A stretch of DNA of 64,000 nucleotides from CBDDEI01 sp965226775 (GCA_965226775.1 CBDDEI010000002.1:1860001-1924000); one strand, 5' to 3'; numbered from the stretch's first letter, positions 8,543 through 18,382 are shown. Numbers and translations: made by a program. Notes: generated by a model from the letters alone, not told the origin.

Positions 8543-9817
8543 CTATATCTCTACCTCCCGCACTTCTCGCACGCGCTTGCCAATAAAGAGCACTCCCGCG
8601 AGCACAAAGAAGGCTTCGCCCGCGATGGTGAAGGGCGCCCCGATAACCGAGGCGATGGCTCCCGCCTGGACCGCCCCCAGGGCCGGCGCGCCGATGATGA
8701 ACATCATCCGGATGCTCTCGATGCGGCCGCGTAGCTGGTCGGGCGTGACGAGCAGCAGGATGGTGTTGCGGAAGGTCACGTTCACCTGGTCCAGCGCCCC
8801 TAGCAGCGCCACCACGAATATGGAGAGGGCATAGATGGGTGATAGCCCAAAGGCGATGAGCGCCAGACCGTAGCAGAAGAGCGCACCCAGCACCATGCGC
8901 CCCTTGTGGCGCACCCAGGTCAGGTTCAGCACTATCAGCACACCCAACACCGCGCCGCCGCCGCTGGCAGCCAGGAGCACCCCAAGTCCCTGAGGCCCCA
9001 CGTGCAGCACATCTTCCGCAAACACCGGCATCAACGGCTCGAATGCGCCGAAGAAGGTGGCGACCGCGTCCAGCATGAGCAGGGAGAGGATGATTGGCGT
9101 CCCCAACACGAAGGTTAGCCCCTCCCGCATAAGCTGCAGCATATTCTGCTCCTCCCCTTCCCGTTTGGCGATTGCGGAGGGCAGCCCTAACGCCACCAAG
9201 AAGGAGAGCGCATAGAGCGCAACGTTGAGAATGAACGTGCCGGATACTCCTATGGTAGCCAGCAGCAAACCGGCAACGCCGGGCCCCACCGTGCGGGTGA
9301 GCTGGTTGTTTACAGAGTTCAGCAAGATGGCGCCCGTCACCAGTTGTGGCGGCAGAATAGTGGGAAGCAACGCCACCTGAGAAGGCCGCTCCATTACACT
9401 GCCAGCGGTACTCAGGAAGGCTGCGCCATAGAGGTGCCACACGTTCAGGACACCGGAAAGCTGTAATGCCACCAGCCCGCAACCGAGCACGATACGGAAG
9501 ACCTGTGTGAGCAGAATCAGCTTCTTGCGGTCGAACTTGTCGGCCAGCGAGCCGCCCGCCAGGGAGAGGAGCAGCAGCGGCACCACCTGGAACGCGCCCA
9601 ACAGTCCGAGCATAAGAGGAGAACCGGTCAGCTCGTAGACCAGATAGAGGCTCATGACCCGCAACCCCTGTTGCCCTAATTGGGCAAAGAACGCGGAGAC
9701 CCAAAGCAACCGGTAGTGCGGATTGGCCAGCGCCCAGATGGGATGCGTACGCTTGGGATCAGAAGGTGGTGCGGTCTCCGACGGAGTGTCGGACGGGGAC
9801 GATGGAGGGTCTGCCAT
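8543..9817 (-). CDS. MFS transporter
   Basis: 424 residues with about 12 hydrophobic helices. The segment LADKFDRKKLILLTQ after helix 2 is the MFS loop 2-3 motif, and the N-terminal pattern (LWVSAFFAQLGQQGLRVMSLYLVYELT) resembles the EntS/DitE-like exporter branch. Substrate is unknown. It is the last gene after hisB on the minus strand, with a 14-bp gap, and may be read with the his operon though nothing links it functionally. Its 3' end meets the REP repeats. Confidence 0.85.
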   Translation of the reverse strand: MADPPSSPSDTPSETAPPSDPKRTHPIWALANPHYRLLWVSAFFAQLGQQGLRVMSLYLVYELTGSPLMLGLLGAFQVVPLLLLSLAGGSLADKFDRKKLILLTQVFRIVLGCGLVALQLSGVLNVWHLYGAAFLSTAGSVMERPSQVALLPTILPPQLVTGAILLNSVNNQLTRTVGPGVAGLLLATIGVSGTFILNVALYALSFLVALGLPSAIAKREGEEQNMLQLMREGLTFVLGTPIILSLLMLDAVATFFGAFEPLMPVFAEDVLHVGPQGLGVLLAASGGGAVLGVLIVLNLTWVRHKGRMVLGALFCYGLALIAFGLSPIYALSIFVVALLGALDQVNVTFRNTILLLVTPDQLRGRIESIRMMFIIGAPALGAVQAGAIASVIGAPFTIAGEAFFVLAGVLFIGKRVREVREVEI

Positions 9818-9831
9818 TCGGCAATACTACA

Positions 9832-10434
9832 CTAAAGGACGCCTTTTGTACTGGGCACGCTGCCGCCGCGCCGCTCGTCAATGCGCGTAGCCATATCCAG
9901 CGCGCGGGCAAGGCCTTTGAACATGGCCTCGGCAACGTGGTGGCCGTCCTCACCGCTAAAGACGTGCACGTGGAGGTTGTTGCGGCTCTCCCTGGCAAAG
10001 GTTTCCAGGAAGTGATGCACTAACTCCTTGGACAACTGGCCTATCGGCCCGCTGGGCAGCTTGCCCTCCAGCACGGCGTAACCGCGCCCGCTGAGGTCGA
10101 CAGCCACCATGGCGAGGGCCTCGTCAAGCGGCACGATAGCGTGGCCCATGCGCACGATGCCGGCGCGGTCGCCCAGGGCTTTGTCAAAGGTCTGCCCCAG
10201 GACGATGGCGATGTCCTCAACCGTATGGTGTGCGTCGATGCGCTCGAAGTCGCCTGTTGCCTTTATCGTTATGTCGAATAGCCCGTGGCGTCCGAGTTGC
10301 TCCAGCAGGTGGTCCAACATCCCGATGCCGGTGGAGACAGCAACATCGCCGCTGCCGTCCAGCGCGATCTCAACGGAGACCTCTGTCTCTCTGGTCTTGC
10401 GGTGCATCTCCGCTTTGCGCGGGGTGTCTGACAT
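9832..10434 (-). CDS. hisB: Imidazoleglycerol-phosphate dehydratase
   Basis: 200 residues, the monofunctional IGPD form without the phosphatase domain. It dehydrates IGP to imidazole-acetol phosphate. The two metal-binding signatures are present: DAHHTVEDIAIVLGQ near residue 67-82 and VHHFLETFARES near 150. Starts 2 bp after hisC ends, as expected in a translationally linked his operon. Confidence 0.97.
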   Translation of the reverse strand: MSDTPRKAEMHRKTRETEVSVEIALDGSGDVAVSTGIGMLDHLLEQLGRHGLFDITIKATGDFERIDAHHTVEDIAIVLGQTFDKALGDRAGIVRMGHAIVPLDEALAMVAVDLSGRGYAVLEGKLPSGPIGQLSKELVHHFLETFARESRNNLHVHVFSGEDGHHVAEAMFKGLARALDMATRIDERRGGSVPSTKGVL

Positions 10435-10436
10435 CT

Positions 10437-11552
10437 TTACAGCTCCTTGAGGGCGGCCAGCACTGCGTCCGTGTGCTCCGGCTTGCCCGTGCTGATGCGA
10501 ATTGCGTTGGGTAAGTAGGGGCTATCCACGCGTTTGATGAAGATACCGCGCCGCTCCAGCCCGTTCTTTAGCGCAGCGGCGTCCCGGCCATCAACCTTGC
10601 ACAGAAGAAAGTTCGCTTCCGAGGGAATAGGTTCCAGATAGGAGATGCCCTGTAGCGCCTGGAACATACGGCCCCGTTCCTGCACCATCAACCCCACTCG
10701 CTTCAGGAGGAGGTCGCGCTCTTCAAGGGATGCCTGAGCGGCTACCAAGCCTGCGACATTCACATTGTACGGCGGCTTGATCAGGTCGATGAGGGCGACT
10801 AAGGCGGGCGTAAGCGCGCCATAGCCCACCCGCAGGCCGGCCAAACCCGCCCACTTGGAGAAGGTGCGCAGCACTACCAGGTTCTCATGCTCCTGCACCA
10901 ACGGCGCGTAGGAGGGGGCTGCGCTGAACTCCTGGTAGGCCTCGTCCACCACTACCAGTATGCCGGTGTCCAGGAGCGCATCCAGCTCATCCGGGCGCAG
11001 CGGGTTGCCCGTAGGATTATTCGGAGACGCCAGGAAGATAAGTTTGCTGTTCGGTTGCTTTGCCGCCTCAAGCAGCGGCTCCATGTCCAGAGTAAAATCC
11101 GCCTTGCGAGGCACGTCCACCACGCGACCGCCTACTACTTGGGTGGTGAATGGATACATGCCAAAGGTGGGGCTGCAGGTGAGGATGGCATCACCGGGCT
11201 CCACTAGCAGCCGGGCGAGCAGGTCGATAAGCTCGTCGGAGCCGCTGCCCACGGCTATCTCCTCGACCGCGACGCCAAGGTAGCCGGCCAGGCCCAGGCG
11301 CAGCTCTCGCTGGCTGGGGTCGGGATAGATGTGATACGCATCGTATTGCTGGAGCGCCGCCAGGGCGCGGGGCGCAGGGCCGTAGGGATTCTCATTCCCG
11401 TCCAGCTTAATGACCCCCTCCTGAGACAGTCCGCCCTCTTTGCTCAAGATGTCCGTGGGGACAATGGGCACGTAGGGCGTCAGTTCCTGATAGTGCTTGA
11501 GGATGGCGGAGCGGAGGCGCGCGCTCTTGATGCCTGGGGGTATCGCGGTCAC
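10437..11552 (-). CDS. hisC: Histidinol-phosphate aminotransferase
   Basis: 371 residues, class I/II PLP aminotransferase. It converts imidazole-acetol phosphate to histidinol phosphate. Seen: KLDGNENPYGP at the N-terminus, ASPNNPTGNPL, VVVDEAYQEFS, and the PLP lysine region RTFSKWAGLAGLRVGYG. Its start overlaps the hisD stop by 4 bp. Intact. Confidence 0.96.
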   Translation of the reverse strand: MTAIPPGIKSARLRSAILKHYQELTPYVPIVPTDILSKEGGLSQEGVIKLDGNENPYGPAPRALAALQQYDAYHIYPDPSQRELRLGLAGYLGVAVEEIAVGSGSDELIDLLARLLVEPGDAILTCSPTFGMYPFTTQVVGGRVVDVPRKADFTLDMEPLLEAAKQPNSKLIFLASPNNPTGNPLRPDELDALLDTGILVVVDEAYQEFSAAPSYAPLVQEHENLVVLRTFSKWAGLAGLRVGYGALTPALVALIDLIKPPYNVNVAGLVAAQASLEERDLLLKRVGLMVQERGRMFQALQGISYLEPIPSEANFLLCKVDGRDAAALKNGLERRGIFIKRVDSPYLPNAIRISTGKPEHTDAVLAALKEL

Positions 11553-12889
11553 TGGGCCCTAATCTCCTGCGCGGAGAGTTGCTGGTGCATCTCTACCGCC
11601 TTGGCATGGGCGGTCAGACCCTCCGCGCGAGCAATGGTGGCCGCCGCGGGAGCCAAAGCCGACGAGTCCGCGGCGTCCAGCCCAACCACGCTGGTCACCT
11701 TCACAAAGTCATCCGTGTGTAGGGGCGAGCTGAAGCGCGCCGTCGCTCCGGTGGGCATGACGTGGCTTGGCCCCGCCACGTAGTCGCCCAGGGCAGCGGA
11801 AGTGGCCGAGCCCACAAAGAGCGCGCCCGCGTGGCGTACGCGGTCGATCAGCGACCAAGGGTCGCGAGCAAGGATAGAGAGGTGTTCCGGCGCTAGGATG
11901 TTAGCGAGGTCTGCGCCCTGGCTCAGGGTTTCCACAAGGATAAACAGCCCGTTGTTGTTCAACGCGCCGCGGATGACGTCGGAGCGGTCGAGCTCGGCAA
12001 GCTGGCGCTCGACCTCCTGCTCCACGGTGTTGAGCAACCTTTCTGAGTCGGTAATTAAGATAGCAGAGGCTAGCTCGTCGTGCTCCGCCTGCGCCAGCAG
12101 GTCAGCGGCGCAGAGACGGGGATCGGCGGAGTCATCGGCCAACACAGCCCCCTCCGTGGGACCGTGGAGGCCGTCTATGCCCACAGTGCCGTAGACCGCA
12201 CGCTTCGCCAGCACCACAAAGAGGTTGCCCGGCCCGCAGATCTTGTCCACCCGGGGGATGCTCTCCGTGCCGTAGGCCAGCGCGCCAATGGCCTGGGCGC
12301 CGCCCGCTTTGAATACTCTATCCACGCCTGCAATCTTTGCCGCGGCCAGCACCAGAGAGTTGGCGTTGCCCTCACGGTCCGGCGGCGTCACCACTATTAT
12401 CTCGGGCACGGATGCCACCTTGGCGGGGACAGCAGTCATGAGCACGGTGGAGGGATAGGCGGCGCGACCACCCGGCACATAGATGCCGACGCGGTCTAAG
12501 GGCCGCACAAGCTGGCCCCAGCCGGCGGGCTTGTCGATCCAGGTCTTGGGCAAATGTGCCTCATGGAAGCGGCGAATGCGCTCGGCGGCCAGCTCCAGCG
12601 CAGCTAACACATCGGGCGGCGCGGCCTGGTATGCCTGCGTGATCTCCTTATACGAGACTTCGAACTCGGGGAGAGTGACGCCATCGATGCGAGCAGTATA
12701 TTCACGCAACGCAGCATCGCCACGGGTCCGCACGTACGCCAGGATCTCCGCTACGGCTTCCTGGGGCGTAATCGGCCGCCCAAACAGTTCATTTAGCCGC
12801 GCGAGCACCGCTGCTGAGGGGGCAAGCTCTTGGAGTTGCCGCTTCTCTAGGAATTCGCGAGATGCTTTGTAGCCACGAATAAACTTCAC
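11549..12889 (-). CDS. hisD: Histidinol dehydrogenase
   Basis: 446 residues, full length. It oxidises histidinol to histidine using NAD and zinc. Seen: YVPGGRAAYPSTVLM, IDGLHGPTEGAVLADDSADP, LLAQAEHDELAS and the C-terminal GPSHVMPTGATARF. The intergenic gap to hisG is 77 bp. Intact. Confidence 0.97.
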   Translation of the reverse strand: MKFIRGYKASREFLEKRQLQELAPSAAVLARLNELFGRPITPQEAVAEILAYVRTRGDAALREYTARIDGVTLPEFEVSYKEITQAYQAAPPDVLAALELAAERIRRFHEAHLPKTWIDKPAGWGQLVRPLDRVGIYVPGGRAAYPSTVLMTAVPAKVASVPEIIVVTPPDREGNANSLVLAAAKIAGVDRVFKAGGAQAIGALAYGTESIPRVDKICGPGNLFVVLAKRAVYGTVGIDGLHGPTEGAVLADDSADPRLCAADLLAQAEHDELASAILITDSERLLNTVEQEVERQLAELDRSDVIRGALNNNGLFILVETLSQGADLANILAPEHLSILARDPWSLIDRVRHAGALFVGSATSAALGDYVAGPSHVMPTGATARFSSPLHTDDFVKVTSVVGLDAADSSALAPAAATIARAEGLTAHAKAVEMHQQLSAQEIRAQ

Positions 12890-12966
12890 ACTAACCTCTG
12901 TTCATATTGAGCACATGATTGCTGTGCTCCACGTGTACTTGGGAGAGCTTTCGGAAGGGGCTGGCC

Positions 12967-13998
12967 TTAGTGCGCGCCGTTAGGTCCCACCCCGCTAGTG
13001 GACTCCAGCACCCGGCTTAGCTGCTCAAAGGACTCGGCCTGCTGCTCAAACACATAGTTGGGCGGAAACACGGTCACGCTGGCGGCCCCAATGCTCCTGA
13101 GGTGTTGCACCGCCTGCAACAACTCGGGCTTACGCACTATTACCGTCACGGCGTACCAATCCTGCTCCTCGCCATACCGGCTATACACCTTGGAGACCGT
13201 GGGCCCACGCATGCCCGCGGCCGCGGGATGGCTGATAACGCCCTGGGCCACCGACTCCGGAGTGTCGCCCCGGATGTTGGCGGTGATGCTGAAATAGTCC
13301 CTGGCCCGCAGGTTGGCCTCGATCATCTCAAGCATGCGCTTGGTGGTCTCCAGCGCCACGCCGTTCTGACGCAATGCCTCTAAGTTGCCAATGAGGCAAG
13401 ACTGTGAAGTGAGAATGTTGCCATCGGTCAGGGTTTTGAGGCCGTTCTCTCGCAGCGTGGTGCCACTGGAGGTGAGGTCGGCGATGACATCGGCAAAACC
13501 CATAGTCGGCGCAACCTCGATGGCCCCCGTCGACGCCACTAGGTTGAAGTAGTTCAGCTCTTTACGCAGCAGAAACTCCCGCACCAACCGGGGGTACTTT
13601 GTGGCGACCCGCAGCTCCTGGCCCCGGTCCCGCAGCTCCTCAGAAACCTCCACCATGTCCGCCATGGAGGAGACGTCTATCCAGGTCTCCGGCACCGCAA
13701 GTACTAGATAGCATCCGCCATACTCCAGGTCTTCCATCAGTACATGGGTATCGCTGCCTTCGTGCAGGTGCTCCCTCACAATGTCCAGTCCGGTGATGCC
13801 CAGGTCTACGCTGCCCTCCTCCACCTTGGCGGGGATGTCCGCCGCCCGCTGGAAGAGGACGGTGGTGTTGGGCAGCGCGGGGATGGCGGCCATGTACTGG
13901 CGCGCGTTAGGGCGGTTGACGCTCAGCCCGCACGCCCGCAGGAACGCAAGCGTGGGCTCTTCTAGTTCGCCCTTGCTGGGCAATGCTACACGTAACAT
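12967..13998 (-). CDS. hisG: ATP phosphoribosyltransferase, long form
   Basis: 343 residues. It catalyses the first step of histidine synthesis. N-terminal catalytic domains: VALPSKGELEEPTLAFL and the P-loop-like DLTSSGTTLRENGLK. Residues about 240-325 (from YFSITANIRGDTPE to SIGAASVTVFPPNYVFE) look like the C-terminal HisG regulatory domain of long-form enzymes. Long forms usually do not need HisZ, yet a HisZ-like gene lies 7 bp upstream, which is unusual. Slightly longer than typical long forms (about 290-300). Confidence 0.93.
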   Translation of the reverse strand: MLRVALPSKGELEEPTLAFLRACGLSVNRPNARQYMAAIPALPNTTVLFQRAADIPAKVEEGSVDLGITGLDIVREHLHEGSDTHVLMEDLEYGGCYLVLAVPETWIDVSSMADMVEVSEELRDRGQELRVATKYPRLVREFLLRKELNYFNLVASTGAIEVAPTMGFADVIADLTSSGTTLRENGLKTLTDGNILTSQSCLIGNLEALRQNGVALETTKRMLEMIEANLRARDYFSITANIRGDTPESVAQGVISHPAAAGMRGPTVSKVYSRYGEEQDWYAVTVIVRKPELLQAVQHLRSIGAASVTVFPPNYVFEQQAESFEQLSRVLESTSGVGPNGAH

Positions 13999-14005
13999 AG
14001 TTTGC

Positions 14006-15443
14006 TCACGCCACCGATAGCTCTTGCATGCGCCCTGCGCCGACGACGACTACACGCCCGATGCCCGCTTGCTGGCAGTAACTCAACCGCTCTGCCTCTG
14101 ACCGAAGCTCCACTTCCAACACCGCGGCCACGCCTTGTGCCCGCAGCTGTTCCGCTTGTCGTACGGCCTCGGCAAAGTCGGTGTCCCGTTCTGCCACTAC
14201 CAGGACGCCGGCCGGTTCGCCGGACGCTGCGGCGCCTCCGGGCGCGCTCGCTAGGAGGTCCTCCAGGGTGTAGGCAAAGCCGAGGGCTGGCACGCTGGCG
14301 GGTCCGCCTAGGGCCGGTACTAGCTCATCGTAGCGGCCGCCGCCGCCCACGGGGCGGGAAGCATCGCCCGCGTAGAGCTCAAAGACAATGCCGGTGTAAT
14401 AGCCCAGGGGCCGGATAAGCCCCAGGTCCAGCTCAATAGAGATGCCGTCCAGGTGGAAGGCGTCCAGGGTAGTAATGACCGACTCCAACTCCTGCAGCAA
14501 CGGGAAGGCCACGCCATAGCGGGATGCAATAGCTGCGCCCGCCTGCAGCGCGTTGTTGGGCGACTCCCGCACCTGACTCAACTCCTGCACCAGTCCCAGC
14601 GCCCGCTCGATGTCCTGAGGTTGGTCGGTAGCCTGGTACTTAGCCCGGAAGCGGCTGATGATCTCCTCCGGCCCGCGCCGGCCGGTGGGACGAGTTGCGC
14701 CCACCTGCACAAACCATTCCAGCAAGCCCAGCGTATCCTCCATCGCCGCGCCGGCAGCGCTCCTTGCTTCCGCTTGCTCTTCAGGAAGCTCGGCCTCGTC
14801 GGGAGAGGCGGTCTGAAGCGCACGCAGCCCTTCACGTAGCTGCTCCACTCCCATCAGGGCCGCTGCGCACCAGCGCCAGGTGGTTCGCAAGATAGAGCTG
14901 GGAGCGCTCCGAGAGGCCGATGCCTGCCAGCAGGCTGGGCAACAGGCCCGCGTGGCCCAGCACCAGCCGCGGTGACGGCGCACCGATGGCGCGCATCCCC
15001 TGGCAGGCCAGGGCCAGCAACTCCGCGTCGGCGCGGGGCGTGCCCCCACCGATGAGCTCGGCTCCTAGCTGGGTGAACTGGCGCAACTGCCCTTGACGAG
15101 TATCGCCGTCCCGGAAGACGGGGCCGCAATACTGCCAGCGCAGCGGTAGGGAAAGCTCCTGAGCGTGGTTGATATAGCTGCGGATGACCGAGCCGGTGAA
15201 CTCCGGACGCAGGCAGAGGCGCTCGCCCTCTTGGTCGGTGAGGGTGAACATGAGGCCCGCCACCTGGCTGCCCAGCTTGCGGAGATAGAGGTCGGCGCGC
15301 TCCAGCACCGGCACCTCGACCTCTTGATAGCCGTAGGAGGCCAGCAAGGCCTGTAGCCGTTGCTGTGCCTGCTGCACCAGAGAGAGCCCTAGCCGGCTCC
15401 GGTCTTGGGTGCCCGGAAGCGGCGTTTGCGATCGATCCGTCAC
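14006..15443 (-). CDS. hisZ: HisZ-like ATP phosphoribosyltransferase regulatory subunit, frameshifted
   Basis: A class II aminoacyl-tRNA synthetase-like paralog. N-terminal part 15443 to about 14860 has LRPEFTGSVIRSYI and GPVFRDGDTRQGQLRQFTQ. The C-terminal part in another frame, down to 14006, has the segment LGLIRPLGYYTGIVFEL and GGGGRYDELVPALGG. Histidyl-tRNA synthetases have RGLDYYT at that site; the RPLGYYTG form and the his operon context favour HisZ. The shift equals one extra base in cagggccgc (about 14857-14862). Joined length is about 478 residues, somewhat long. First gene of the operon. Confidence 0.85.
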
Positions 15444-15574
15444 GTTATCCTGTTCTTAGTTACTTAGTTTCATTGTACCCCAGGCAGGCATACCTAGCCA
15501 CTCATAAGAGAACGTAGAAAGGCCGCTTCTTGTACATTGCCCGTCACCGCGCGGCTTTGGCACTCTATACTTGC

Positions 15575-15648
15575 TGCTTGTTGGGGCAGTTGGGAACACG
15601 TTCGTCTGGCAGACAGGGCGGTCAGGGGTTCGAGTCCCCTCAGCTGTA
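15575..15648 (+). pseudogene. tRNA-Ala(GGC)-like remnant
   Basis: A perfect T arm (aggggttcgagtcccct) and acceptor-like 3' tail (cagctgta) are preceded by an anticodon-like loop ctggcag that reads GGC, the alanine anticodon. The 5' acceptor strand does not pair with the 3' strand, the anticodon stem has a mismatch, and the D arm is poor. It therefore looks like a decayed or truncated tRNA-Ala. It marks the left end of the gene-poor region, and such sites can be old integration points. Confidence 0.5.
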
Positions 15649-15649
15649 C

Positions 15650-16014
15650 TAAACCTCCTGAACTACGCCCACAGGCTGGGAGAGCAGTTGCTGCGCGTTT
15701 TTTGTCTGGCATGGCAGATTTCGGACAAAGCTTGCAGGCGAATCTCAGTTCTCCCCTACCATCCAGGTGTTCGTGAACCGTCCTCACTGGGAATCCTTCA
15801 AGAGTAAAGACGTTCTTACCAAACCAGACACTCAGCTGTAGCCAACCAAATTGGACTAAATAGCCAACGGTGGACGAACCTTACGTTGCACAAAATGTCC
15901 GTGAACCACTTGACCTACTGCCCTGCGGTAATTGCAACGCGACGCGTGCTTCATTCAAAGACGCGTAAGGGCACGTCTCCGAAATCCCTGCGAGCGCACC
16001 CGTGCTCCTTGAGC
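15650..16014. other. Gene-poor stretch, nothing recognised
   Basis: No reading frame with a recognisable product on either strand. Short ORFs here are antisense to the tRNA-like remnant or lack any family pattern. It is the first part of the decayed 15.5-18.8 kb region. Confidence 0.5.
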
Positions 16015-16175
16015 CACGACTCAGAGACCCACGACGGAATCACGTACTGGCCGCCCTTGACACGCTGGACAACTGGCGTCGGCTGGTGGTGCGGTACGAT
16101 TGGCATACCGACGTCTACATCGCATTCCCGACTATCGCCTGCTTCATGACCACACTGTCAAAGATTTTGGGATAG
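16015..16175 (+). mobile_element. IS5-family-like transposase C-terminal remnant
   Basis: An open + frame reads LDTLDNWRRLVVRYDWHTD followed by a hydrophobic tail (YIAFPTIACFMTTLSKIL) and a TAG at 16173. This is the pattern of the C-terminal end of IS5/IS427-type DDE transposases, where a WRRLVVRYE-like stretch is followed by AF..IA. The upstream catalytic parts are not found in any frame, so only the 3' end survives. No terminal inverted repeats were recognised. Confidence 0.6.
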
Positions 16176-16259
16176 GTTCATGACTCTCGTTTTCTAAGAC
16201 CTAACGCTTTTAGCAGGCGCGCGCTTTTCAGCGTCGCCTGGCTAAACTTGCTAAGCCCT

Positions 16260-17010
16260 TTATGGTAGATGGCAATTCCCTAAACGTAGCGACCTTGGCA
16301 GTTGCCTTGATGACGACAAATCGTGAGCATCGCCTGCAGTGAACTCGTTCGCAACCACGATGCAGTCAATACCCGCCGCTATTGCCGACTTCAACCCTCT
16401 CGCCGAGTCTTCAATAACCACCGTTTCAGCGGCAGTAGCACCAAAGTGGGTTGGAGTCCTCTCAAATAGGGCTCGGGATGTGGTTTAGGCTCGCTCGTAA
16501 TCCTCCCGAGTTAAATAGAATTCCATATGATCCAGGATGGATCGCCTTTCGTGTATTAAGGCGTATCTGCTCAATCAGGTGGTTTGGAGGTAGTAATTAT
16601 GCCCATCCTGTACTCACCTGCGAGTACGTCTAGCGTTTCCAAGACACCCTCGATTTCGATGTCTTCGGTGATCAGCGTATTCCTGGTAGTACCGGTTTCT
16701 TAGACCGAAATCTCGGCCTAACGATTAATTTCAGATTCGGATATTCCTGAAGACTCCTGCCGCCTCCCACGGCGGAAACTTGCCCATTGGCCATATTCAC
16801 CAAATATGCGTCTCGCTCCACCAAATTGGGAGATCAATTCCGAGAGATGCCAGCGAATCTCGTTTGTGCGAGCAGTGATTGCCGTAAGGGAATGGTGCCC
16901 ACGGTCGCATTGTAGTGAGCCTCGCGCTCATCGTGAGTGTCAGGCAGGCCTAAGGTAATACCAATGTTCTGTTTCGACTAAAACCCCATCATGGTCAAAG
17001 AGCTCGTCCC
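16260..17010 (-). pseudogene. HAD-superfamily hydrolase pseudogene
   Basis: On the minus strand, fragments in several frames line up in the order of a beta-phosphoglucomutase-type HAD hydrolase. Motif I is LFDHDGVLVETEHWYY (near 17000-16950). Motif II is YRMGIITTSK (near 16610-16585). A substrate-proximal piece is FYLTREDYERA then KPHPEPYL (near 16500). Motif III/IV is VVIEDSARGLKSAIAAG (near 16430-16370), followed by IDCIVVANEFT. Several stop codons and frame changes separate them, so this is a real pseudogene rather than a single read error. Original length would have been about 220-230 residues. Confidence 0.8.
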
Positions 17011-17158
17011 GCCTTAAGTATTGATTTGATCAGTGGGACTTCGTGTGCTCGATTCAATTTCCCGCCTTAACGATGGACAAGCTACATTCCTTCGGACGCA
17101 AGCTCCTTGCGCTAAGCCGAAAGTCGCCTTGTTCACTGAGTGAAGAAGCCATCCTCCA

Positions 17159-17593
17159 TCACACGGGCTCAGCAACGAACACCGGTATCCTCCGCTCCGT
17201 CCGGCTCTGATACTCCTCGTAGGGCGGGAACGCCGCCACTGCCAGTTCCCACAACCGCGCTCGTTCCTCTGCATCCACAACTTCGCGGACCCGCATCGCG
17301 TACACCTCGGTCTCGTCCCGAATCTCTACGTTACCGTCCGCCCGGAGATTGTGCACCCATTCCGGATTCTTCGGGGCACCGCCTCTAGATCCCACCAAGA
17401 TATACTTGTTCCCTTCCTTCACCCGCATCAGCGGCGTCTTTCGGATTGCCCCGGTCTGGTTTCCCCGATTCTTCACAATGATTACGGGCAGTCCGGTATC
17501 GCGCAGCGTCGTCCCTTCTTTGCCCCCACTGCCCTCGTAGAGCTCCACCTGCTCGCGAACCCAATCCATGGTCGACGGTATGTACTCTGACAT
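17159..17593 (-). CDS. DDN-type deazaflavin-dependent nitroreductase family protein
   Basis: 144 residues, the usual size. The pattern TTLRDTGLPVIIVKNRGNQTG, then RKTPLMRV and SRGGAPKNPEWVHNLRA, matches the F420-dependent nitroreductase/quinone reductase (DDN) family, split-barrel proteins known from Actinobacteria and common in Chloroflexota. The C-terminal half has AAFPPYEEYQSRTERRIPV, also typical. It is the only intact gene in the 3.4-kb decayed region. Dependence on coenzyme F420 is inferred from the family. Confidence 0.88.
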   Translation of the reverse strand: MSEYIPSTMDWVREQVELYEGSGGKEGTTLRDTGLPVIIVKNRGNQTGAIRKTPLMRVKEGNKYILVGSRGGAPKNPEWVHNLRADGNVEIRDETEVYAMRVREVVDAEERARLWELAVAAFPPYEEYQSRTERRIPVFVAEPV

Positions 17594-18208
17594 GTTTCCG
17601 TTCTGCCTCCCAATTAACAGTTGCTTGCCACCTAATCATAGTGTGAGTCTCTGCTAACCACCAATACCACCACGGCTTCCCAACTGCACAATCACCCTTG
17701 TTTCTCTGTCCATTGCCCCTACAAGACGTGAATCCAAACAGCAGAGTTGACAGCATGCCAATAGAGCCTCGCAATCATAAGCCATCCTTGATATACCCCC
17801 GAAGATAGGCGATTGCTATAGCTGGGAGAGCACACGGACGGACATTTCGCTCTTAATGAGGCCGATGACTGTGGTCCTTCACGTCGAGACTCAAGAGGAG
17901 ATGCATCGGGTTAGGCTTTACGCTCACGATCTCGCCAATCGTGTGGGTACTCTGCACCAATTGGTCTGCCTTCCGCATTTACTACGATTGGGGCGCCACT
18001 CGCGGAAGGTACGTCCAAGAGCGGCAGACCAATATCGGCCGGCGCTGCACTGCAGCGAAGTGGCCTACGGTTGGAAAGACTCAGGCCGTCTTGTAAAAAT
18101 GCATAATTGATCAGTTTGCGCTCGGCGGCCGACTGCACGATCACCCTTGCATACCGCTGTCAGGAACCAACGCGTGAGCGCGTTATAGCGTCCCTCCACT
18201 TGGGGGTG
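17594..18208. other. Gene-poor stretch with a minus-strand ORF fragment
   Basis: No recognisable intact gene. At 17911-18144 a minus-strand frame keeps a protein-like stretch (DIGLPLLDVPSASGAP, then VVNAEGRPIGAEYPHDW) but has no recognised family and is probably a remnant. The segment next to 17593 should contain the promoter of the nitroreductase gene; I see no clear -35/-10 pair. Confidence 0.4.
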
Positions 18209-18382
18209 CTATAATTTAATTACTAATTCAAAGATAGTATTGCCTACCGTAGAGTTAGGCTCACTAAATACCTCCAGTGCGGAGAAGACCAGGTGCGTAA
18301 TCAGAGCCTCACCCTTAGCAGCGGGGTACAGCCCGGCCCGTAAGGCCGAGAGGCCTCCTCCTGCATAGGAGAAGACGAGACG

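Noticed and set aside
14006..15443. Histidyl-tRNA synthetase
   Set aside because: The HisA-type motif reads RPLGYYTG rather than RGLDYYT, and it lies directly upstream of hisG.
15494..15807. ORFs crossing the tRNA-like remnant
   Set aside because: They include the antisense translation of a tRNA T arm (GLEPLTAL), a known artefact.
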